A program made the translations under genes and the position numbers. From positions 1 through 53,036 of the forward strand of contig JBEKSY010000023.1 in the NCBI GenBank assembly GCA_049516595.1: DNA of 53,036 nucleotides, given 5' to 3'. This stretch comes from JBEKHT01 sp049516595 (GTDB lineage Bacteria > Chloroflexota > Anaerolineae > Anaerolineales > RBG-16-64-43). Under the pieces are notes generated by a model, which saw only the letters and a program-made list of their open reading frames with translations, was not told the origin of the DNA and made no database searches. Positions 17,064 to 25,752 of the stretch are shown piece after piece; the stretch's first letter is position 1; every line of letters starts with the position of its first letter.

Positions 17064-18691
17064 AGCTCGACCGGGAGGGTTGCTGGCAGAGGCTGGCCTG
17101 CGAGAGGTTCGACCTGCTCGTTATCGGGGGAGGTATTGTGGGCGCGGGAATCGCCTGGGATGCTGCGCTTCGAGGGCTGAAAGTGGCCTTGGTCGAAAAG
17201 GAGGACTTCGCTTCCGGAGCCTCCAGCCGCTCATCCCGGATGATCCATGGCGGGTTGAGATACCTCGAATACATGCATTTCGGCCTGGTACGGGAAGCCA
17301 GCCGGGAACGAGGAGTCTTGCTCCGCATCGCACCTGGATTGGTTCGAAGAACGCCCTTCTTGATTCCCTTCTACGTGAAGGATCGTCCCAGCCCGTGGAT
17401 GATGAATGCGGGGTTGATCCTTTACGAGTTGCTCGGTTGGGTGAGCCGTAACCAGCACCACCGGATGCTTCGCCCAGAAGAAGCCCTGGCCCGCGAGCCG
17501 ACGCTTCGCCCGGAGGGTCTTCAGGGTGCCGCGCGCTACTACGATGCCCTGGCGGATGATGCGCGCCTCGTTTGGTGCGTTGCAGAAAGGGCGATCGAGG
17601 CTGGGGCCGTCCTCTGTAACTATGCCGAGGTCATCCAGATCCTCAAGGAGTCCAAGAGAGGCGTGGCCGGCGCGGGAGCCAAGGATATGCTCCGTGGCCG
17701 GGAGGCGGAAATCCGAGCCCGTGTGGTGGTCAACGCTTGCGGTCCTTGGGCGGATGCCATCTGCAGGCTGGATGACCCGGACGCCGAGCCGCTCCTTCGT
17801 CCGACCAAGGGAGTCCACTTGGTCTTCCGGACCGAGGGAGCCCCACGCAGGGAGGCAATTGTTTTCAACGCTCCTCAGGATAACCGCAAGCTCTTTCTGG
17901 TCCCTTGGGGCAGTTTTGAATACGTCGGGACCACCGACACGGACTATGACGGGTCGCTCGAGGAGGTGCAGACCGAGCCCGCGGACATCGCCTACACCCT
18001 GCAAGCGATGGAACGGGCTTTTGGCCGTCGCTATCAGGAGGACCGTATTTGGAGTGCCTGGGCGGGCGTGCGCAACTTGCTGCGGGACGAGCAGGAACGG
18101 CCGGGCAGGGTCTCGCGGGAGCACCGCTATGTGCGCAGCGCTTCCGGATTGCTGACGGTTGCGGGGGGCAAACTAACGACTTTCAGAGCGATGGCGGAGC
18201 AGGTCACCTCGCTTGTCTTGCGGGAGCTGGGAGCCTCGAGACGGGCAGCGCGCACAGCGCAAACGGCTCTTCTGCCTCCCTTTCCCGAAGAGTGGGAGCA
18301 GGTGGAGAGTGACCCACGAACGGCGGAGCTCGTTTGGAACTACGGGGCCCGCTCTTGGGCCGTGATTCGCAGGATGCTGGAGAATCCGGACCAGGCGGCG
18401 CCGATCACGAAGGGCTCGGCCTATCCTTGGGCCTGCGTGGAACATGCCATGGAGGAAGAGCTGGCGCAAACCGTGAGCGACGTGCTGGTTCGTCGCACAC
18501 GAACGGTTCTGGAGGCGGACGACGGTGGCCTGGGCGTGGCCGCGCATGTGGCCCAGAGGCTCGCCGAGCATCATGGCTGGACCTTTGAGGAGCAGGTTCG
18601 CCAATTGGCTCAATTCCGCGACGAGATTGGTCGGGCTCATCCTCACAGGCGGGTCGGCTCGCCTGATGTTTCCGCTCCGACCTCGGGTTAG
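17060..18691 (+). CDS. glpD: FAD-dependent glycerol-3-phosphate dehydrogenase
   Basis: A 543-residue flavoprotein that oxidises sn-glycerol 3-phosphate to dihydroxyacetone phosphate at the membrane and passes electrons to quinone. The N-terminal dinucleotide-binding motif VIGGGIVGAGIAWDA (about 22-36), EKEDFASGASSRSSRMIHGGLRYL and VGTTDTDYDG are diagnostic, and the C-terminal domain of the family is complete. The GTG start overlaps the preceding stop (GTGA), so the two proteins are co-translated. DHAP is also the precursor pool of the ether-lipid pathway, which fits the neighbour. Confidence 0.92.
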   Translation: MKLDREGCWQRLACERFDLLVIGGGIVGAGIAWDAALRGLKVALVEKEDFASGASSRSSRMIHGGLRYLEYMHFGLVREASRERGVLLRIAPGLVRRTPFLIPFYVKDRPSPWMMNAGLILYELLGWVSRNQHHRMLRPEEALAREPTLRPEGLQGAARYYDALADDARLVWCVAERAIEAGAVLCNYAEVIQILKESKRGVAGAGAKDMLRGREAEIRARVVVNACGPWADAICRLDDPDAEPLLRPTKGVHLVFRTEGAPRREAIVFNAPQDNRKLFLVPWGSFEYVGTTDTDYDGSLEEVQTEPADIAYTLQAMERAFGRRYQEDRIWSAWAGVRNLLRDEQERPGRVSREHRYVRSASGLLTVAGGKLTTFRAMAEQVTSLVLRELGASRRAARTAQTALLPPFPEEWEQVESDPRTAELVWNYGARSWAVIRRMLENPDQAAPITKGSAYPWACVEHAMEEELAQTVSDVLVRRTRTVLEADDGGLGVAAHVAQRLAEHHGWTFEEQVRQLAQFRDEIGRAHPHRRVGSPDVSAPTSG

Positions 18692-18704
18692 GAGGCTACC
18701 TCGA

Positions 18705-19940
18705 ATGGAAACACTCTGGGATCAGCGCTACGCGCAGCGCACCCAACGAATGGAAAGCTCGGCGATCCGCGAGCTGCTCAAGTTGACCGAGCAGCCGGAG
18801 TTGATCTCCTTCGCCGGGGGACTACCAGGGCCGGATGTCTTCCCGTTGCAGGAGATCGCGGAGGCCACGCAGCGGGTGCTTCGTGACGTCGGGCCTCAGG
18901 CTTTACAGTATGGGGCCACGGAGGGCCATCTCCCCTTGCGAGAGATGATCGTGCGCCATTCCGGCCGCTACGGTTTTGACATTTCCGCCGAGAACGTGCT
19001 CATCACCTCGGGGTCTCAACAGGCTCTGGATCTCTTGGGCCGCATCTTTATCAACCGAGGGGACCGGATCCTGGTGGAGTCCCCCACCTATCTGGGGGCG
19101 ATCCAGGCTTGGAATGCCTACGGCGCCGAGTACGTGCCCGTGCCGATCGATGAGGACGGGATGATTACCGTCGCTCTAGAAGAGGCATTACGTGCCGGGC
19201 CGAAGTTCATTTACGTGCTGCCGAATTTCCAGAATCCGACCGGGGTGACCCTCTCGCTCGAGCGGCGAGAGGCTCTCGTCCATCTGGCCGATCAATACGG
19301 GGTGCCGATTATCGAGGATGACCCGTACGGCCAGCTTCGGTTCGAAGGAGACCACCTCCCAGCCGTAGTGACGCTCGACGGAAGGTCCCGCACGAACGGG
19401 GATCACTGCTACCACGGGAATGTGATCTATCTGAGCACCTTTTCGAAGGTCCTGGCCCCTGGATTCCGCCTCGCCTGGGTGGTGGCGCCGCCGGAGGTGG
19501 TGCGAAAGCTAGTTCAGGCAAAGCAAGGGTCCGATTTGCACACCTCCACCTTCATCCAGTTCTTGGCGTACGAAGTGGCGCGAGGCGGCTTCCTCGATCG
19601 ACACGTTCGTCTGATTCGCCAAGTCTACCGCCGCCGACGGGATGTCATGTTGAAAGCAATGGAAAGCGATTTCCCCAAGGGGGTCCATTGGACCAAGCCG
19701 AAAGGCGGCCTTTTCCTGTGGGGCGTCCTTCCGGAGGGCATGAAGTCGGTGGAAGTTCTGCGATCTGCCGTGGAGCAAAAAGTGGCTTTTGTTCCGGGAG
19801 GCCCTTTTTTCCCGCGGGGAGGGGGCGAGAATACGATGAGGCTTAACTTCTCCTTTGCCAGCGAGGATCGCATCCAGGAGGGGATTCGCCGGCTAGGGAA
19901 CGTGCTGGCCGAGAGGGTAGGCCGGAAGCCGGCAGTGTAG
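18705..19940 (+). CDS. PLP-dependent aminotransferase, class I/II (2-aminoadipate/valine-pyruvate type)
   Basis: A 411-residue fold-type I aminotransferase. SFAGGLPGPDVFP (about 35-47), LPNFQNPTG (172-180), EDDPYGQLRF (204-213) and LSTFSKVLAPGFRLAW with the PLP lysine K248 place it with the LysN/ARO8-like group. The actual donor and acceptor (2-aminoadipate, branched-chain or aromatic) cannot be told from motifs. The ATG at 18705 has TAGGAGG 9 bases upstream; the longer frame overlapping glpD is spurious. It lies 13 bases after glpD, so the three genes probably form one transcript. Confidence 0.88.
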   Translation: METLWDQRYAQRTQRMESSAIRELLKLTEQPELISFAGGLPGPDVFPLQEIAEATQRVLRDVGPQALQYGATEGHLPLREMIVRHSGRYGFDISAENVLITSGSQQALDLLGRIFINRGDRILVESPTYLGAIQAWNAYGAEYVPVPIDEDGMITVALEEALRAGPKFIYVLPNFQNPTGVTLSLERREALVHLADQYGVPIIEDDPYGQLRFEGDHLPAVVTLDGRSRTNGDHCYHGNVIYLSTFSKVLAPGFRLAWVVAPPEVVRKLVQAKQGSDLHTSTFIQFLAYEVARGGFLDRHVRLIRQVYRRRRDVMLKAMESDFPKGVHWTKPKGGLFLWGVLPEGMKSVEVLRSAVEQKVAFVPGGPFFPRGGGENTMRLNFSFASEDRIQEGIRRLGNVLAERVGRKPAV

Positions 19941-20004
19941 ACCGGAATCTGATTGAGCCGCGCCCCTCATTAGGCGGTTGCGATGAAAGCGGCACGGACT
20001 GGCT

Positions 20005-20934
20005 TCAACCGCCCGGTCCTGATTCTTGATCCTCGCGCACTGGCCAAAGCAACATCGGGCGGCGCAGGCGGCCGGCCACCATGGGGGCCACGCTTCGAGC
20101 CCAGAATGCGTCCATGCCTGCCTTGCCGTGGGTGGACAACACTACCAGATCGGCATTGAGCTTCTCGGAGAATTCCACGATCGTGGCCACGGGGTCGCCC
20201 CGCACGACCTCGGCCTCACACGCAATCCCCCCAGCTCGAATTCTGTCCACCTGGCGGCGCAGGTAGTTTGCGCCGCCCTCGTAGGCGAGGTCGAGAACCG
20301 CGCTCATCGCGCCAGGGAGTAGGATCCCGGTTCCCGAGGCTTCGGCAGGCAAAGTGGTCAGGGTCGGGACGACCAGCAGCAGGAGAATTTGCGCATTGAA
20401 GGCCTGAGCGAGTTCCAGAGCGGCGGGCAGCGCCTTTTCATGGGCCGCCGAACCATCCAACGGGATCAGAATCCGTCGCAAGGTGAAGGAGGGAGGCTCC
20501 TTTCCCTCCACGGCAGGCGGAACGAGCAGCACGGGGATCGCGCCCTGGCCCACAACCTGCTGGGCTTTGCTGCCGAACAACGCCCCGCGGACACCCCCAC
20601 GGCCGTGAGTGCACATGATGATCAGATCGGGTGCCAGCTCTTGCGAATAAGCGACCAGGCCCCGCGCGACATCCGCCGTGGCACTGGCGTGCACGTGAAT
20701 CTCAGGGGTGGCGCTTTCGCCGAAGTATTGGCGGCGTACCTCCTGCAGATAACGTTCGGCCTCCGAGGCATCCGTCAAATGGCGTTCGCCGTGAATCTCC
20801 TGCGGCGGATCGCGTTCGACAATGTGAACGAGGGTGATCCTTGCCCCGGTTGCCTCGGCGAGAGCCCGAGCCGGGGGCAGCGCCACCTCAGCGAGTTTGG
20901 AGCCATCCAAAGGGACTAAGAGACTTCTGAACAT
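20005..20934 (-). CDS. Universal stress protein with two UspA domains
   Basis: A 309-residue tandem UspA protein. Each half begins with the family strand (LLVPLDGSKLAEVALPPA near 4 and ILIPLDGSAAHEKALPAA near 154). The ATP-binding G-x2-G-x9-G-S/T pattern is seen in the first half (THGRGGVRGALFGSKAQ) and is weaker in the second (THGKAGMDAFWARSVA). The start lies 4 bases after the mntH stop, so it is the last gene of the mntR-mntH transcript and probably responds to the same metal signal. Its biochemical role is not known. Confidence 0.9.
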   Translation of the reverse strand: MFRSLLVPLDGSKLAEVALPPARALAEATGARITLVHIVERDPPQEIHGERHLTDASEAERYLQEVRRQYFGESATPEIHVHASATADVARGLVAYSQELAPDLIIMCTHGRGGVRGALFGSKAQQVVGQGAIPVLLVPPAVEGKEPPSFTLRRILIPLDGSAAHEKALPAALELAQAFNAQILLLLVVPTLTTLPAEASGTGILLPGAMSAVLDLAYEGGANYLRRQVDRIRAGGIACEAEVVRGDPVATIVEFSEKLNADLVVLSTHGKAGMDAFWARSVAPMVAGRLRRPMLLWPVREDQESGPGG

Positions 20935-20938
20935 AGCC

Positions 20939-22252
20939 TCATCTCGTCAGGAGCAGCTGATGAAGCAGGACGACGTTGAGGAGGATGATCAGCGCCGCCA
21001 CGAGCCAGGCGGCGATCGTCGTGAGCCGCGAATTCACGAGAGGGCCCATGACATCGCGTCGGCGCGTGAACAGGACCAGCGGAACGACTGCGAAAGGCAA
21101 GCCGAAGCTGAGAACCACCTGGCTGAGGACGAGCACGCGGGTGGGGTCGAGGCCGAAAGCGATCACGATCAGCGAGGGAGCCATGGTCGCCAGGCGTCGG
21201 ATCCAGACCGGGATGTGACGATGCAGAAAGCCCTGCATGATAACTTGGCCCGCCATGGTCCCCACCGACGAGGACGAAAGACCGGCGGCGAGCAGGGCAA
21301 TGGCGAACACCGAGCCTGCGGCCGGACCGAGCAGAGGTTGAAGTGTGCGGTAAGCCTCTTGAAGGCTGGCAATCGTGGTGAGCCCCCGGTAGTAGAAGGT
21401 CCCAGCGGCCATGATCAACATGGCCGCATTGATGAGGCCCGCGACTCCCATCGCCAGCGCGACGTCCACCAACTCGTATCGGTAAAGGCGCTTCATCTGC
21501 GAAGGCTCGCGGGTAATGATGCGGCCCTGGGTCAGAGAGGAGTGGAGAAAGATGACGTGGGGCATCACCGTCGCTCCCAAAATGCCGGCGGCCAGGAGGA
21601 GACTTTCCGGACCGGAGAACTGGGGGATCACGGCGTGGGCCAGAATGGGGGTCCAATTGGGGCGAACCAGGACGATTTCGACCAGGTAGGAGGCTGCGAT
21701 CACGCCGACCATTCCTGTGATGACGGCTTCCAGTAGCCGGAAACCACGCCGCTCCAGGCCGAGGATCAGAAACGTGAAAACTGCCGTGAGGACGGCGGCC
21801 AGGGGCAAAGGAAGCCCGAAGAGGAGGTTGAGGCCCACGGCCGCCCCCAGGAACTCGGCCAGGTCGGTCGCCATGGCCACCACCTCCATGAGACCCCACA
21901 TGGCCCAGGAGACGGGCTTGGGGAAGTGGCGGCGACACTGTTCCGCCAGGTTCAGCCCGGTGGCTATGCCGAGTTTGGCGGAAAGGGCTTGAATGAGCAT
22001 GCCCGTCAAGTTGCTCAGCAGGACGACCCACAGAAGGGTGTAGCCGAACTCTGCCCCCCCTTGGATGTTGGTGGCGAAGTTGCCGGGGTCTACATAGGCC
22101 ACGCTGGCGATGAAGGCGGGGCCCAGGAAAGGCAGAAGGCGGGTCAGGCCTTTCCGCTTGCTTTGCCCAGAAAGGATGAGACCCGCCTCCTCAATCGTGC
22201 CGGCGTCACCAGGCTGGACGTCCGGGCGAGTGGGTGGGGAAACCGCAGGCAT
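20939..22252 (-). CDS. mntH: Nramp-family divalent metal (Mn2+) transporter
   Basis: A 437-residue proton-coupled metal importer with eleven hydrophobic segments. The two metal-binding motifs are intact: DPGN in the first helix (AYVDPGNFATN) and MPH in the sixth (GATVMPHVIFLHS). It should take up manganese, possibly iron or other divalent ions. The gene lies 83 bases downstream of a DtxR/MntR-type regulator on the same strand and is followed 4 bases later by a universal stress protein. The ribosome-binding site is weak (GAGG 12 bases upstream). A second operator was not seen in the 83-base gap. Confidence 0.93.
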   Translation of the reverse strand: MPAVSPPTRPDVQPGDAGTIEEAGLILSGQSKRKGLTRLLPFLGPAFIASVAYVDPGNFATNIQGGAEFGYTLLWVVLLSNLTGMLIQALSAKLGIATGLNLAEQCRRHFPKPVSWAMWGLMEVVAMATDLAEFLGAAVGLNLLFGLPLPLAAVLTAVFTFLILGLERRGFRLLEAVITGMVGVIAASYLVEIVLVRPNWTPILAHAVIPQFSGPESLLLAAGILGATVMPHVIFLHSSLTQGRIITREPSQMKRLYRYELVDVALAMGVAGLINAAMLIMAAGTFYYRGLTTIASLQEAYRTLQPLLGPAAGSVFAIALLAAGLSSSSVGTMAGQVIMQGFLHRHIPVWIRRLATMAPSLIVIAFGLDPTRVLVLSQVVLSFGLPFAVVPLVLFTRRRDVMGPLVNSRLTTIAAWLVAALIILLNVVLLHQLLLTR

Positions 22253-22335
22253 GGTAGGAACACCAACCTCAGTCGTTTCCTGCAGAGATCGAAAAAGGGC
22301 CCATCAGTTTGCAGGGGCCAGGGTGCCAATGGCCT

Positions 22336-23070
22336 CTAATGGGCCGTCGCTCGGGAATGGCTCGCGGAGGCGGGGGCAGAAGCCCGGCTCTTCCTGAAGC
22401 CCGAATTAGAATGCTCTTGGCGGACCAAGATGCGACGGGCAAGCGAGGCACTCAGCTGCCGGAGTGTGCCCTGCACGCTCACTTCGAGAGGGTTATTGAA
22501 TGGCCCGCGCTGGATCAAAAGAACGGAAGCACCTGGGACCAAGCCCACGGATTTCGCATAGCGCAGGAATCTGGGCTCTTCGTCGGCCATTTGAGCGATC
22601 GTGGCGCGTTGTCCGTTCCCCAAATCCGCGAGAGTGGTTTCCGATTGCTTGGTGACGCGGCCTGCGGGCGAGGGGATGGGGTCACCATGAGGATCAACCT
22701 CCGGATGGCCTAGCAACTGGTCGAGCCGGTCGATGAAGCGTTGGGAAACGACATGTTCGAGGCCATCCGCCTGCGCATGAACCTGATCCCAGCGGAACTT
22801 AAGGATTTGGACCAGGAAGGTTTCGAGCAGTCGGTGGCGTCTGAGGACCGAGCGCGCCGCGCGTCGCCCCATGGGGGAGAGTGTCACATCTCGGTACGGC
22901 CTGTGTCGGATGAGACCGGCCGAGGACAACCGCTTCAGCATGGCGGTAACACTGGGCGCCGTGACCTGCAAGGAGGTGGCGAGCCCGCTGGTGGTCGCGA
23001 CCTTGCCTTGCGCTTCGAGGGCGTGTATCGCAAGAAGGCAATCCTGTTGGGCGGCGCTGAGATCAGCCAT
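22336..23070 (-). CDS. mntR: DtxR/MntR-family metal-dependent transcriptional repressor
   Basis: A 244-residue regulator. Residues 1-65 form the winged helix (AQQDCLLAIHALEAQGKV ... TAPSVTAMLKRL), followed by the metal-binding dimerisation domain with QADGLEHVVSQRFIDRLDQLLGHP. From about 155 there is a C-terminal SH3/FeoA-like domain, as in the three-domain DtxR and IdeR proteins. With Mn(II) or Fe(II) bound it should repress mntH. A near-perfect palindrome of DtxR type lies 8 bases before the start codon, indicating autoregulation of mntR-mntH-usp. The preference for manganese is inferred from the mntH linkage. Confidence 0.9.
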   Translation of the reverse strand: MADLSAAQQDCLLAIHALEAQGKVATTSGLATSLQVTAPSVTAMLKRLSSAGLIRHRPYRDVTLSPMGRRAARSVLRRHRLLETFLVQILKFRWDQVHAQADGLEHVVSQRFIDRLDQLLGHPEVDPHGDPIPSPAGRVTKQSETTLADLGNGQRATIAQMADEEPRFLRYAKSVGLVPGASVLLIQRGPFNNPLEVSVQGTLRQLSASLARRILVRQEHSNSGFRKSRASAPASASHSRATAH

Positions 23071-23077
23071 CGCAGGC

Positions 23078-23099
23078 TAAGTTAGTCTAATCTAACTTA
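23078..23099. promoter_or_regulatory. DtxR/IdeR-type operator of the mntR operon
   Basis: Perfect 8-bp arms TAAGTTAG (23078-23085) and CTAACTTA (23092-23099) flank a 6-base centre TCTAAT. The site resembles the DtxR/IdeR box, whose arms contain AGGTTAG/CTAACCT. It begins just downstream of the predicted transcription start near 23101, where bound repressor would block initiation or early elongation. Confidence 0.75.
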
Positions 23100-23107
23100 C
23101 GGTTCTT

Positions 23108-23136
23108 ATCCTACTCAGTTCGTGTGGCCCTGTCAA
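23108..23136 (-). promoter_or_regulatory. Promoter of mntR-mntH-usp
   Basis: On the minus strand a consensus TTGACA (23136-23131) and TAGGAT (23113-23108) are separated by 17 bases. Predicted transcription start is near 23101, directly at the edge of the palindromic operator. Confidence 0.75.
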
Positions 23137-23213
23137 GCGGAATCGGCGCGGGCCGACCCTCGATCCAAGGGATTCAATCGTCCATTGATCTGGAGTCCGG
23201 AGGATTCGAATGC

Positions 23214-23987
23214 TCAGAGTGGGTCGGGCGGGGGGGAATTGGGCAGGAGCCCCTGACCTCCCCCCGGGAGGGTGAAGCTGCTGACATCATCCAAGGCCAC
23301 AACTTGCACATGGTTGCCAAGATTCGGGAGGCGGGTCTCGTTTTCGGCAAGGAGCCGGTCCAACGGAATGGTGGAGCGGATGTGGGTGGGAGCCAATCCC
23401 GCGAGGATGAATCCCTCCGGGCCGGGGGGGATGCGGGGAGCCAGCGCCCGAAGCACCTTGGCTTCATATTCGAGGGCGTCCAGCGGTGAGCTCTGATCGC
23501 TCAAGAGCGCGTCGACCACCTCCTGACCCCGAAGGGACCGGCCGTCTAGAAAAACCCCTCCGAGCCGATTGGCAACCGTCTCAAACGCCTGGTTGTCAAC
23601 CAGGATAACGGCGTCCGGCCGACCCTTGAGGTAGCTCTGGAGTACGTCGGGGTTCACGGATTCCGGGTCCGCCAGCACATCCCGCAGCACGGCTGGTTGC
23701 CCGTTGGACAGGAAGACAATGGTTGCCGGAGAGATCCCGAGGAGCTTGGCTTGGGCATTGTTCTGCAGCTGGACAATCCAAACGGCGAGCAAGTGAGCGG
23801 GTGGAACCAGCTGATCGTAGCCGAGCACCAAGTAGGTTTGGGACTGAGGCGCGCTTGTCGGAGCGGCGAGCGGGGTCCACTGTTGCCCGGCGACGTGGCC
23901 AAGGAACACGCCCACAACTAGGAAGGACACAACCACGAGGAGAGTGGCAGCGAACCGCATTTGGCTGCTTCGGTTGGCCGCTAGCAT
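23214..23987 (-). CDS. Exported protein, probably a divergent LytR-CpsA-Psr (LCP)-like domain
   Basis: A 257-residue protein with an N-terminal signal anchor (about 11-34) and an extracytoplasmic body. The order of elements (YLVLGYDQL strand, LLGISPATIV, then LKGRPDAVILVDNQAFETVANRLGGVFLDGR) follows the LCP fold, whose members transfer polymers to peptidoglycan. The conserved arginines and aspartates that bind the pyrophosphate lipid are not evident, so catalysis is doubtful. It lies upstream of, and on the same strand as, the mntR operon and 113 bases downstream of murA, which fits a cell-envelope role. Family assignment is tentative. Confidence 0.5.
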   Translation of the reverse strand: MLAANRSSQMRFAATLLVVVSFLVVGVFLGHVAGQQWTPLAAPTSAPQSQTYLVLGYDQLVPPAHLLAVWIVQLQNNAQAKLLGISPATIVFLSNGQPAVLRDVLADPESVNPDVLQSYLKGRPDAVILVDNQAFETVANRLGGVFLDGRSLRGQEVVDALLSDQSSPLDALEYEAKVLRALAPRIPPGPEGFILAGLAPTHIRSTIPLDRLLAENETRLPNLGNHVQVVALDDVSSFTLPGGGQGLLPNSPPPDPL

Positions 23988-24100
23988 TGCCCGATGATGG
24001 TCTCGTCACCGCGCTTTAACAAATCCAAGCCTATGCTATTCCACTTACCCACAAAACGCAAGCTGCAGGCGGGATTGGCAAGGATTCTGTCCGGTTTCAC

Positions 24101-25381
24101 TTAAGGACTCTTGCGTTGGATGTCCGCTCCTAGTTGCCTCATCTTTTCGTCGATGCGCTCATACCCGCGGTCGATCTGGGCAATATTGCGGATCACGGAA
24201 GTCCCCCGGCCAGCCAAAGCGGCCAAGATGAGCGCCATTCCGGCACGGATGTCTGGGCTTTCGAGTTGTTCACCCCAGAGCTCGCTGGGGCCTTGGACGA
24301 GAGCTCGATGCGGATCGCAAAGCACAACTCGGGCCCCCATCGCCACAAGCTTGTCGATGAAGAACATGCGGCTCGGGTACATCCAATCGTGGAACAGCAC
24401 CGTTCCGTTGGATTGAGTCGCCGCTACGATGGCCATGCTCATCATATCAGTGGGAAAGGCTGGCCAAGGCATCACGCTTATCTCGGGAATTGCCCCTCCC
24501 AGATCGGGCCGGATCGTCATTCGCTGATCGCTGGGGACCAGAATGTTGTTCTCTTGCTCCTGCCACTCGATCCCCAGACGGCCAAACACCAAGCGGGTCA
24601 TGGTCAAGTACTCTGGCTGCACTTTCTCAATCCGGATCGAACCGTGGGTCACTGCCGCGGCCACGATGAAGCTGGCGACCTCCAGATAGTCCGCCCCGAG
24701 GGTGAACTCCCCGCCGCGGAGCGCAGCCACGCCCTCGATGTGCAGGACGTTGGAGCCGATATTGTTGATTCTCCCGCCCAGCCCGTTGAGGAAATGACAG
24801 AGCTCTTGAACATGAGGTTCAGAAGCCGCATTGCGCAGGAGGGTTTCCCCCTGGGCAAGCACCGCGGCCATGATGGCGTTCTCCGTCGCAGTCACACTGG
24901 CTTCATCCAAGAGAATCTCGGCTCCGTGCAGTCCCTGGGCCTGCATATCCATGACTCGTTCATACACGACTCGCGCGCCCAGCGCCGAAAGGGCGAGAAT
25001 ATGAGTGTCAACCCTCCGTCTGCCGATGACGTCCCCTCCCGGAGGCGGAAGACGAACTCGGCCCAGGCGGGCCAGCAAAGGACCCGCCAGCAAGATCGAG
25101 GCCCGGATCTGACGGCAGAGGTCTGGGTCCAGTTCGATGCTGCGAATGTCCTTGGCCCAAATTCTCCATGTGTGAGGCGCGATTGCCTCCAGAGAAGCCC
25201 CCAGGCTGGCCAACAGGGCCATGAGAGCATGGACATCCTGAATCTCCGGAACATTGTGAAGGACTACGGGTTGGTCCGTGAGCAGGCATGCGGCAAGCAA
25301 GGGCAGGGCTGAATTCTTGTTGCCCGAGGGGGTGACCGTCCCATGCAGCGGCACTTGACCTTCAATGACGAGTTGTTCCAT
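24101..25381 (-). CDS. murA: UDP-N-acetylglucosamine 1-carboxyvinyltransferase with Cys-to-Asp active site
   Basis: A 426-residue enzyme that transfers enolpyruvate from PEP to UDP-GlcNAc, the first committed step of peptidoglycan synthesis. The N-terminal GTVTPSGNKNSALPLLAA holds the catalytic Lys22-Asn23 pair, and RRRVDTHI matches the RPVDLHI segment. The catalytic cysteine of the PGGC loop (Cys115 in E. coli) is Asp117 here (codon GAC, bases 25031-25033). The same change in mycobacterial and chlamydial MurA gives active, fosfomycin-insensitive enzyme. The ATG at 25381 has AAGGA 7 bases upstream; the longer frame to 25558 is unsupported. Confidence 0.93.
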   Translation of the reverse strand: MEQLVIEGQVPLHGTVTPSGNKNSALPLLAACLLTDQPVVLHNVPEIQDVHALMALLASLGASLEAIAPHTWRIWAKDIRSIELDPDLCRQIRASILLAGPLLARLGRVRLPPPGGDVIGRRRVDTHILALSALGARVVYERVMDMQAQGLHGAEILLDEASVTATENAIMAAVLAQGETLLRNAASEPHVQELCHFLNGLGGRINNIGSNVLHIEGVAALRGGEFTLGADYLEVASFIVAAAVTHGSIRIEKVQPEYLTMTRLVFGRLGIEWQEQENNILVPSDQRMTIRPDLGGAIPEISVMPWPAFPTDMMSMAIVAATQSNGTVLFHDWMYPSRMFFIDKLVAMGARVVLCDPHRALVQGPSELWGEQLESPDIRAGMALILAALAGRGTSVIRNIAQIDRGYERIDEKMRQLGADIQRKSP

Positions 25382-25738
25382 TTGGGTTCCTTCGCCGGCG
25401 AGGATGGCTGTGAATGCCGCGTTAGGCCGGGCCCTGCGCCTTCCAGGAGGAGAGCAGGTCCCCAAAGCTTGAGCGCGGTTCGAGCGATACTCTCGGCGAG
25501 GTCCTCGCGGGTCGGATGGCCGGGTCGCGCCCGCGGCGCGGTTCACATCGGGAGCCACCCTGAGAGTCCCCCCAGAGAGCGTCTTGGGTTTGGTGATCCG
25601 CCACCGAACATGTCGCCCGTGTTCCTTGTCGGCAGGTCGATTGTAGCGGGGTTGGAACGATCCTACAAGGTCAGGGAGCGGGCAGGGATCGCGCTTGGAT
25701 TCCCTTGGGTCCCGAGCGGTTTGCGACAGGGGTTGTGG

Positions 25739-25744
25739 TAAAAT
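25739..25744 (+). promoter_or_regulatory. -10 box directly before a GTG start
   Basis: TAAAAT ends 8 bases before the GTG at 25753, another apparent leaderless arrangement. No good -35 was found. The region 25382-25738 is otherwise without a supported feature. Confidence 0.4.
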
Positions 25745-25752
25745 TCCTTATC

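Noticed and set aside
20834..21736. A 300-codon plus-strand ORF
   Set aside because: It is antisense to mntH and the universal stress gene, its protein is rich in His/Asp/Gln/Arg typical of shadow frames in GC-rich DNA, and it has no recognisable motif.
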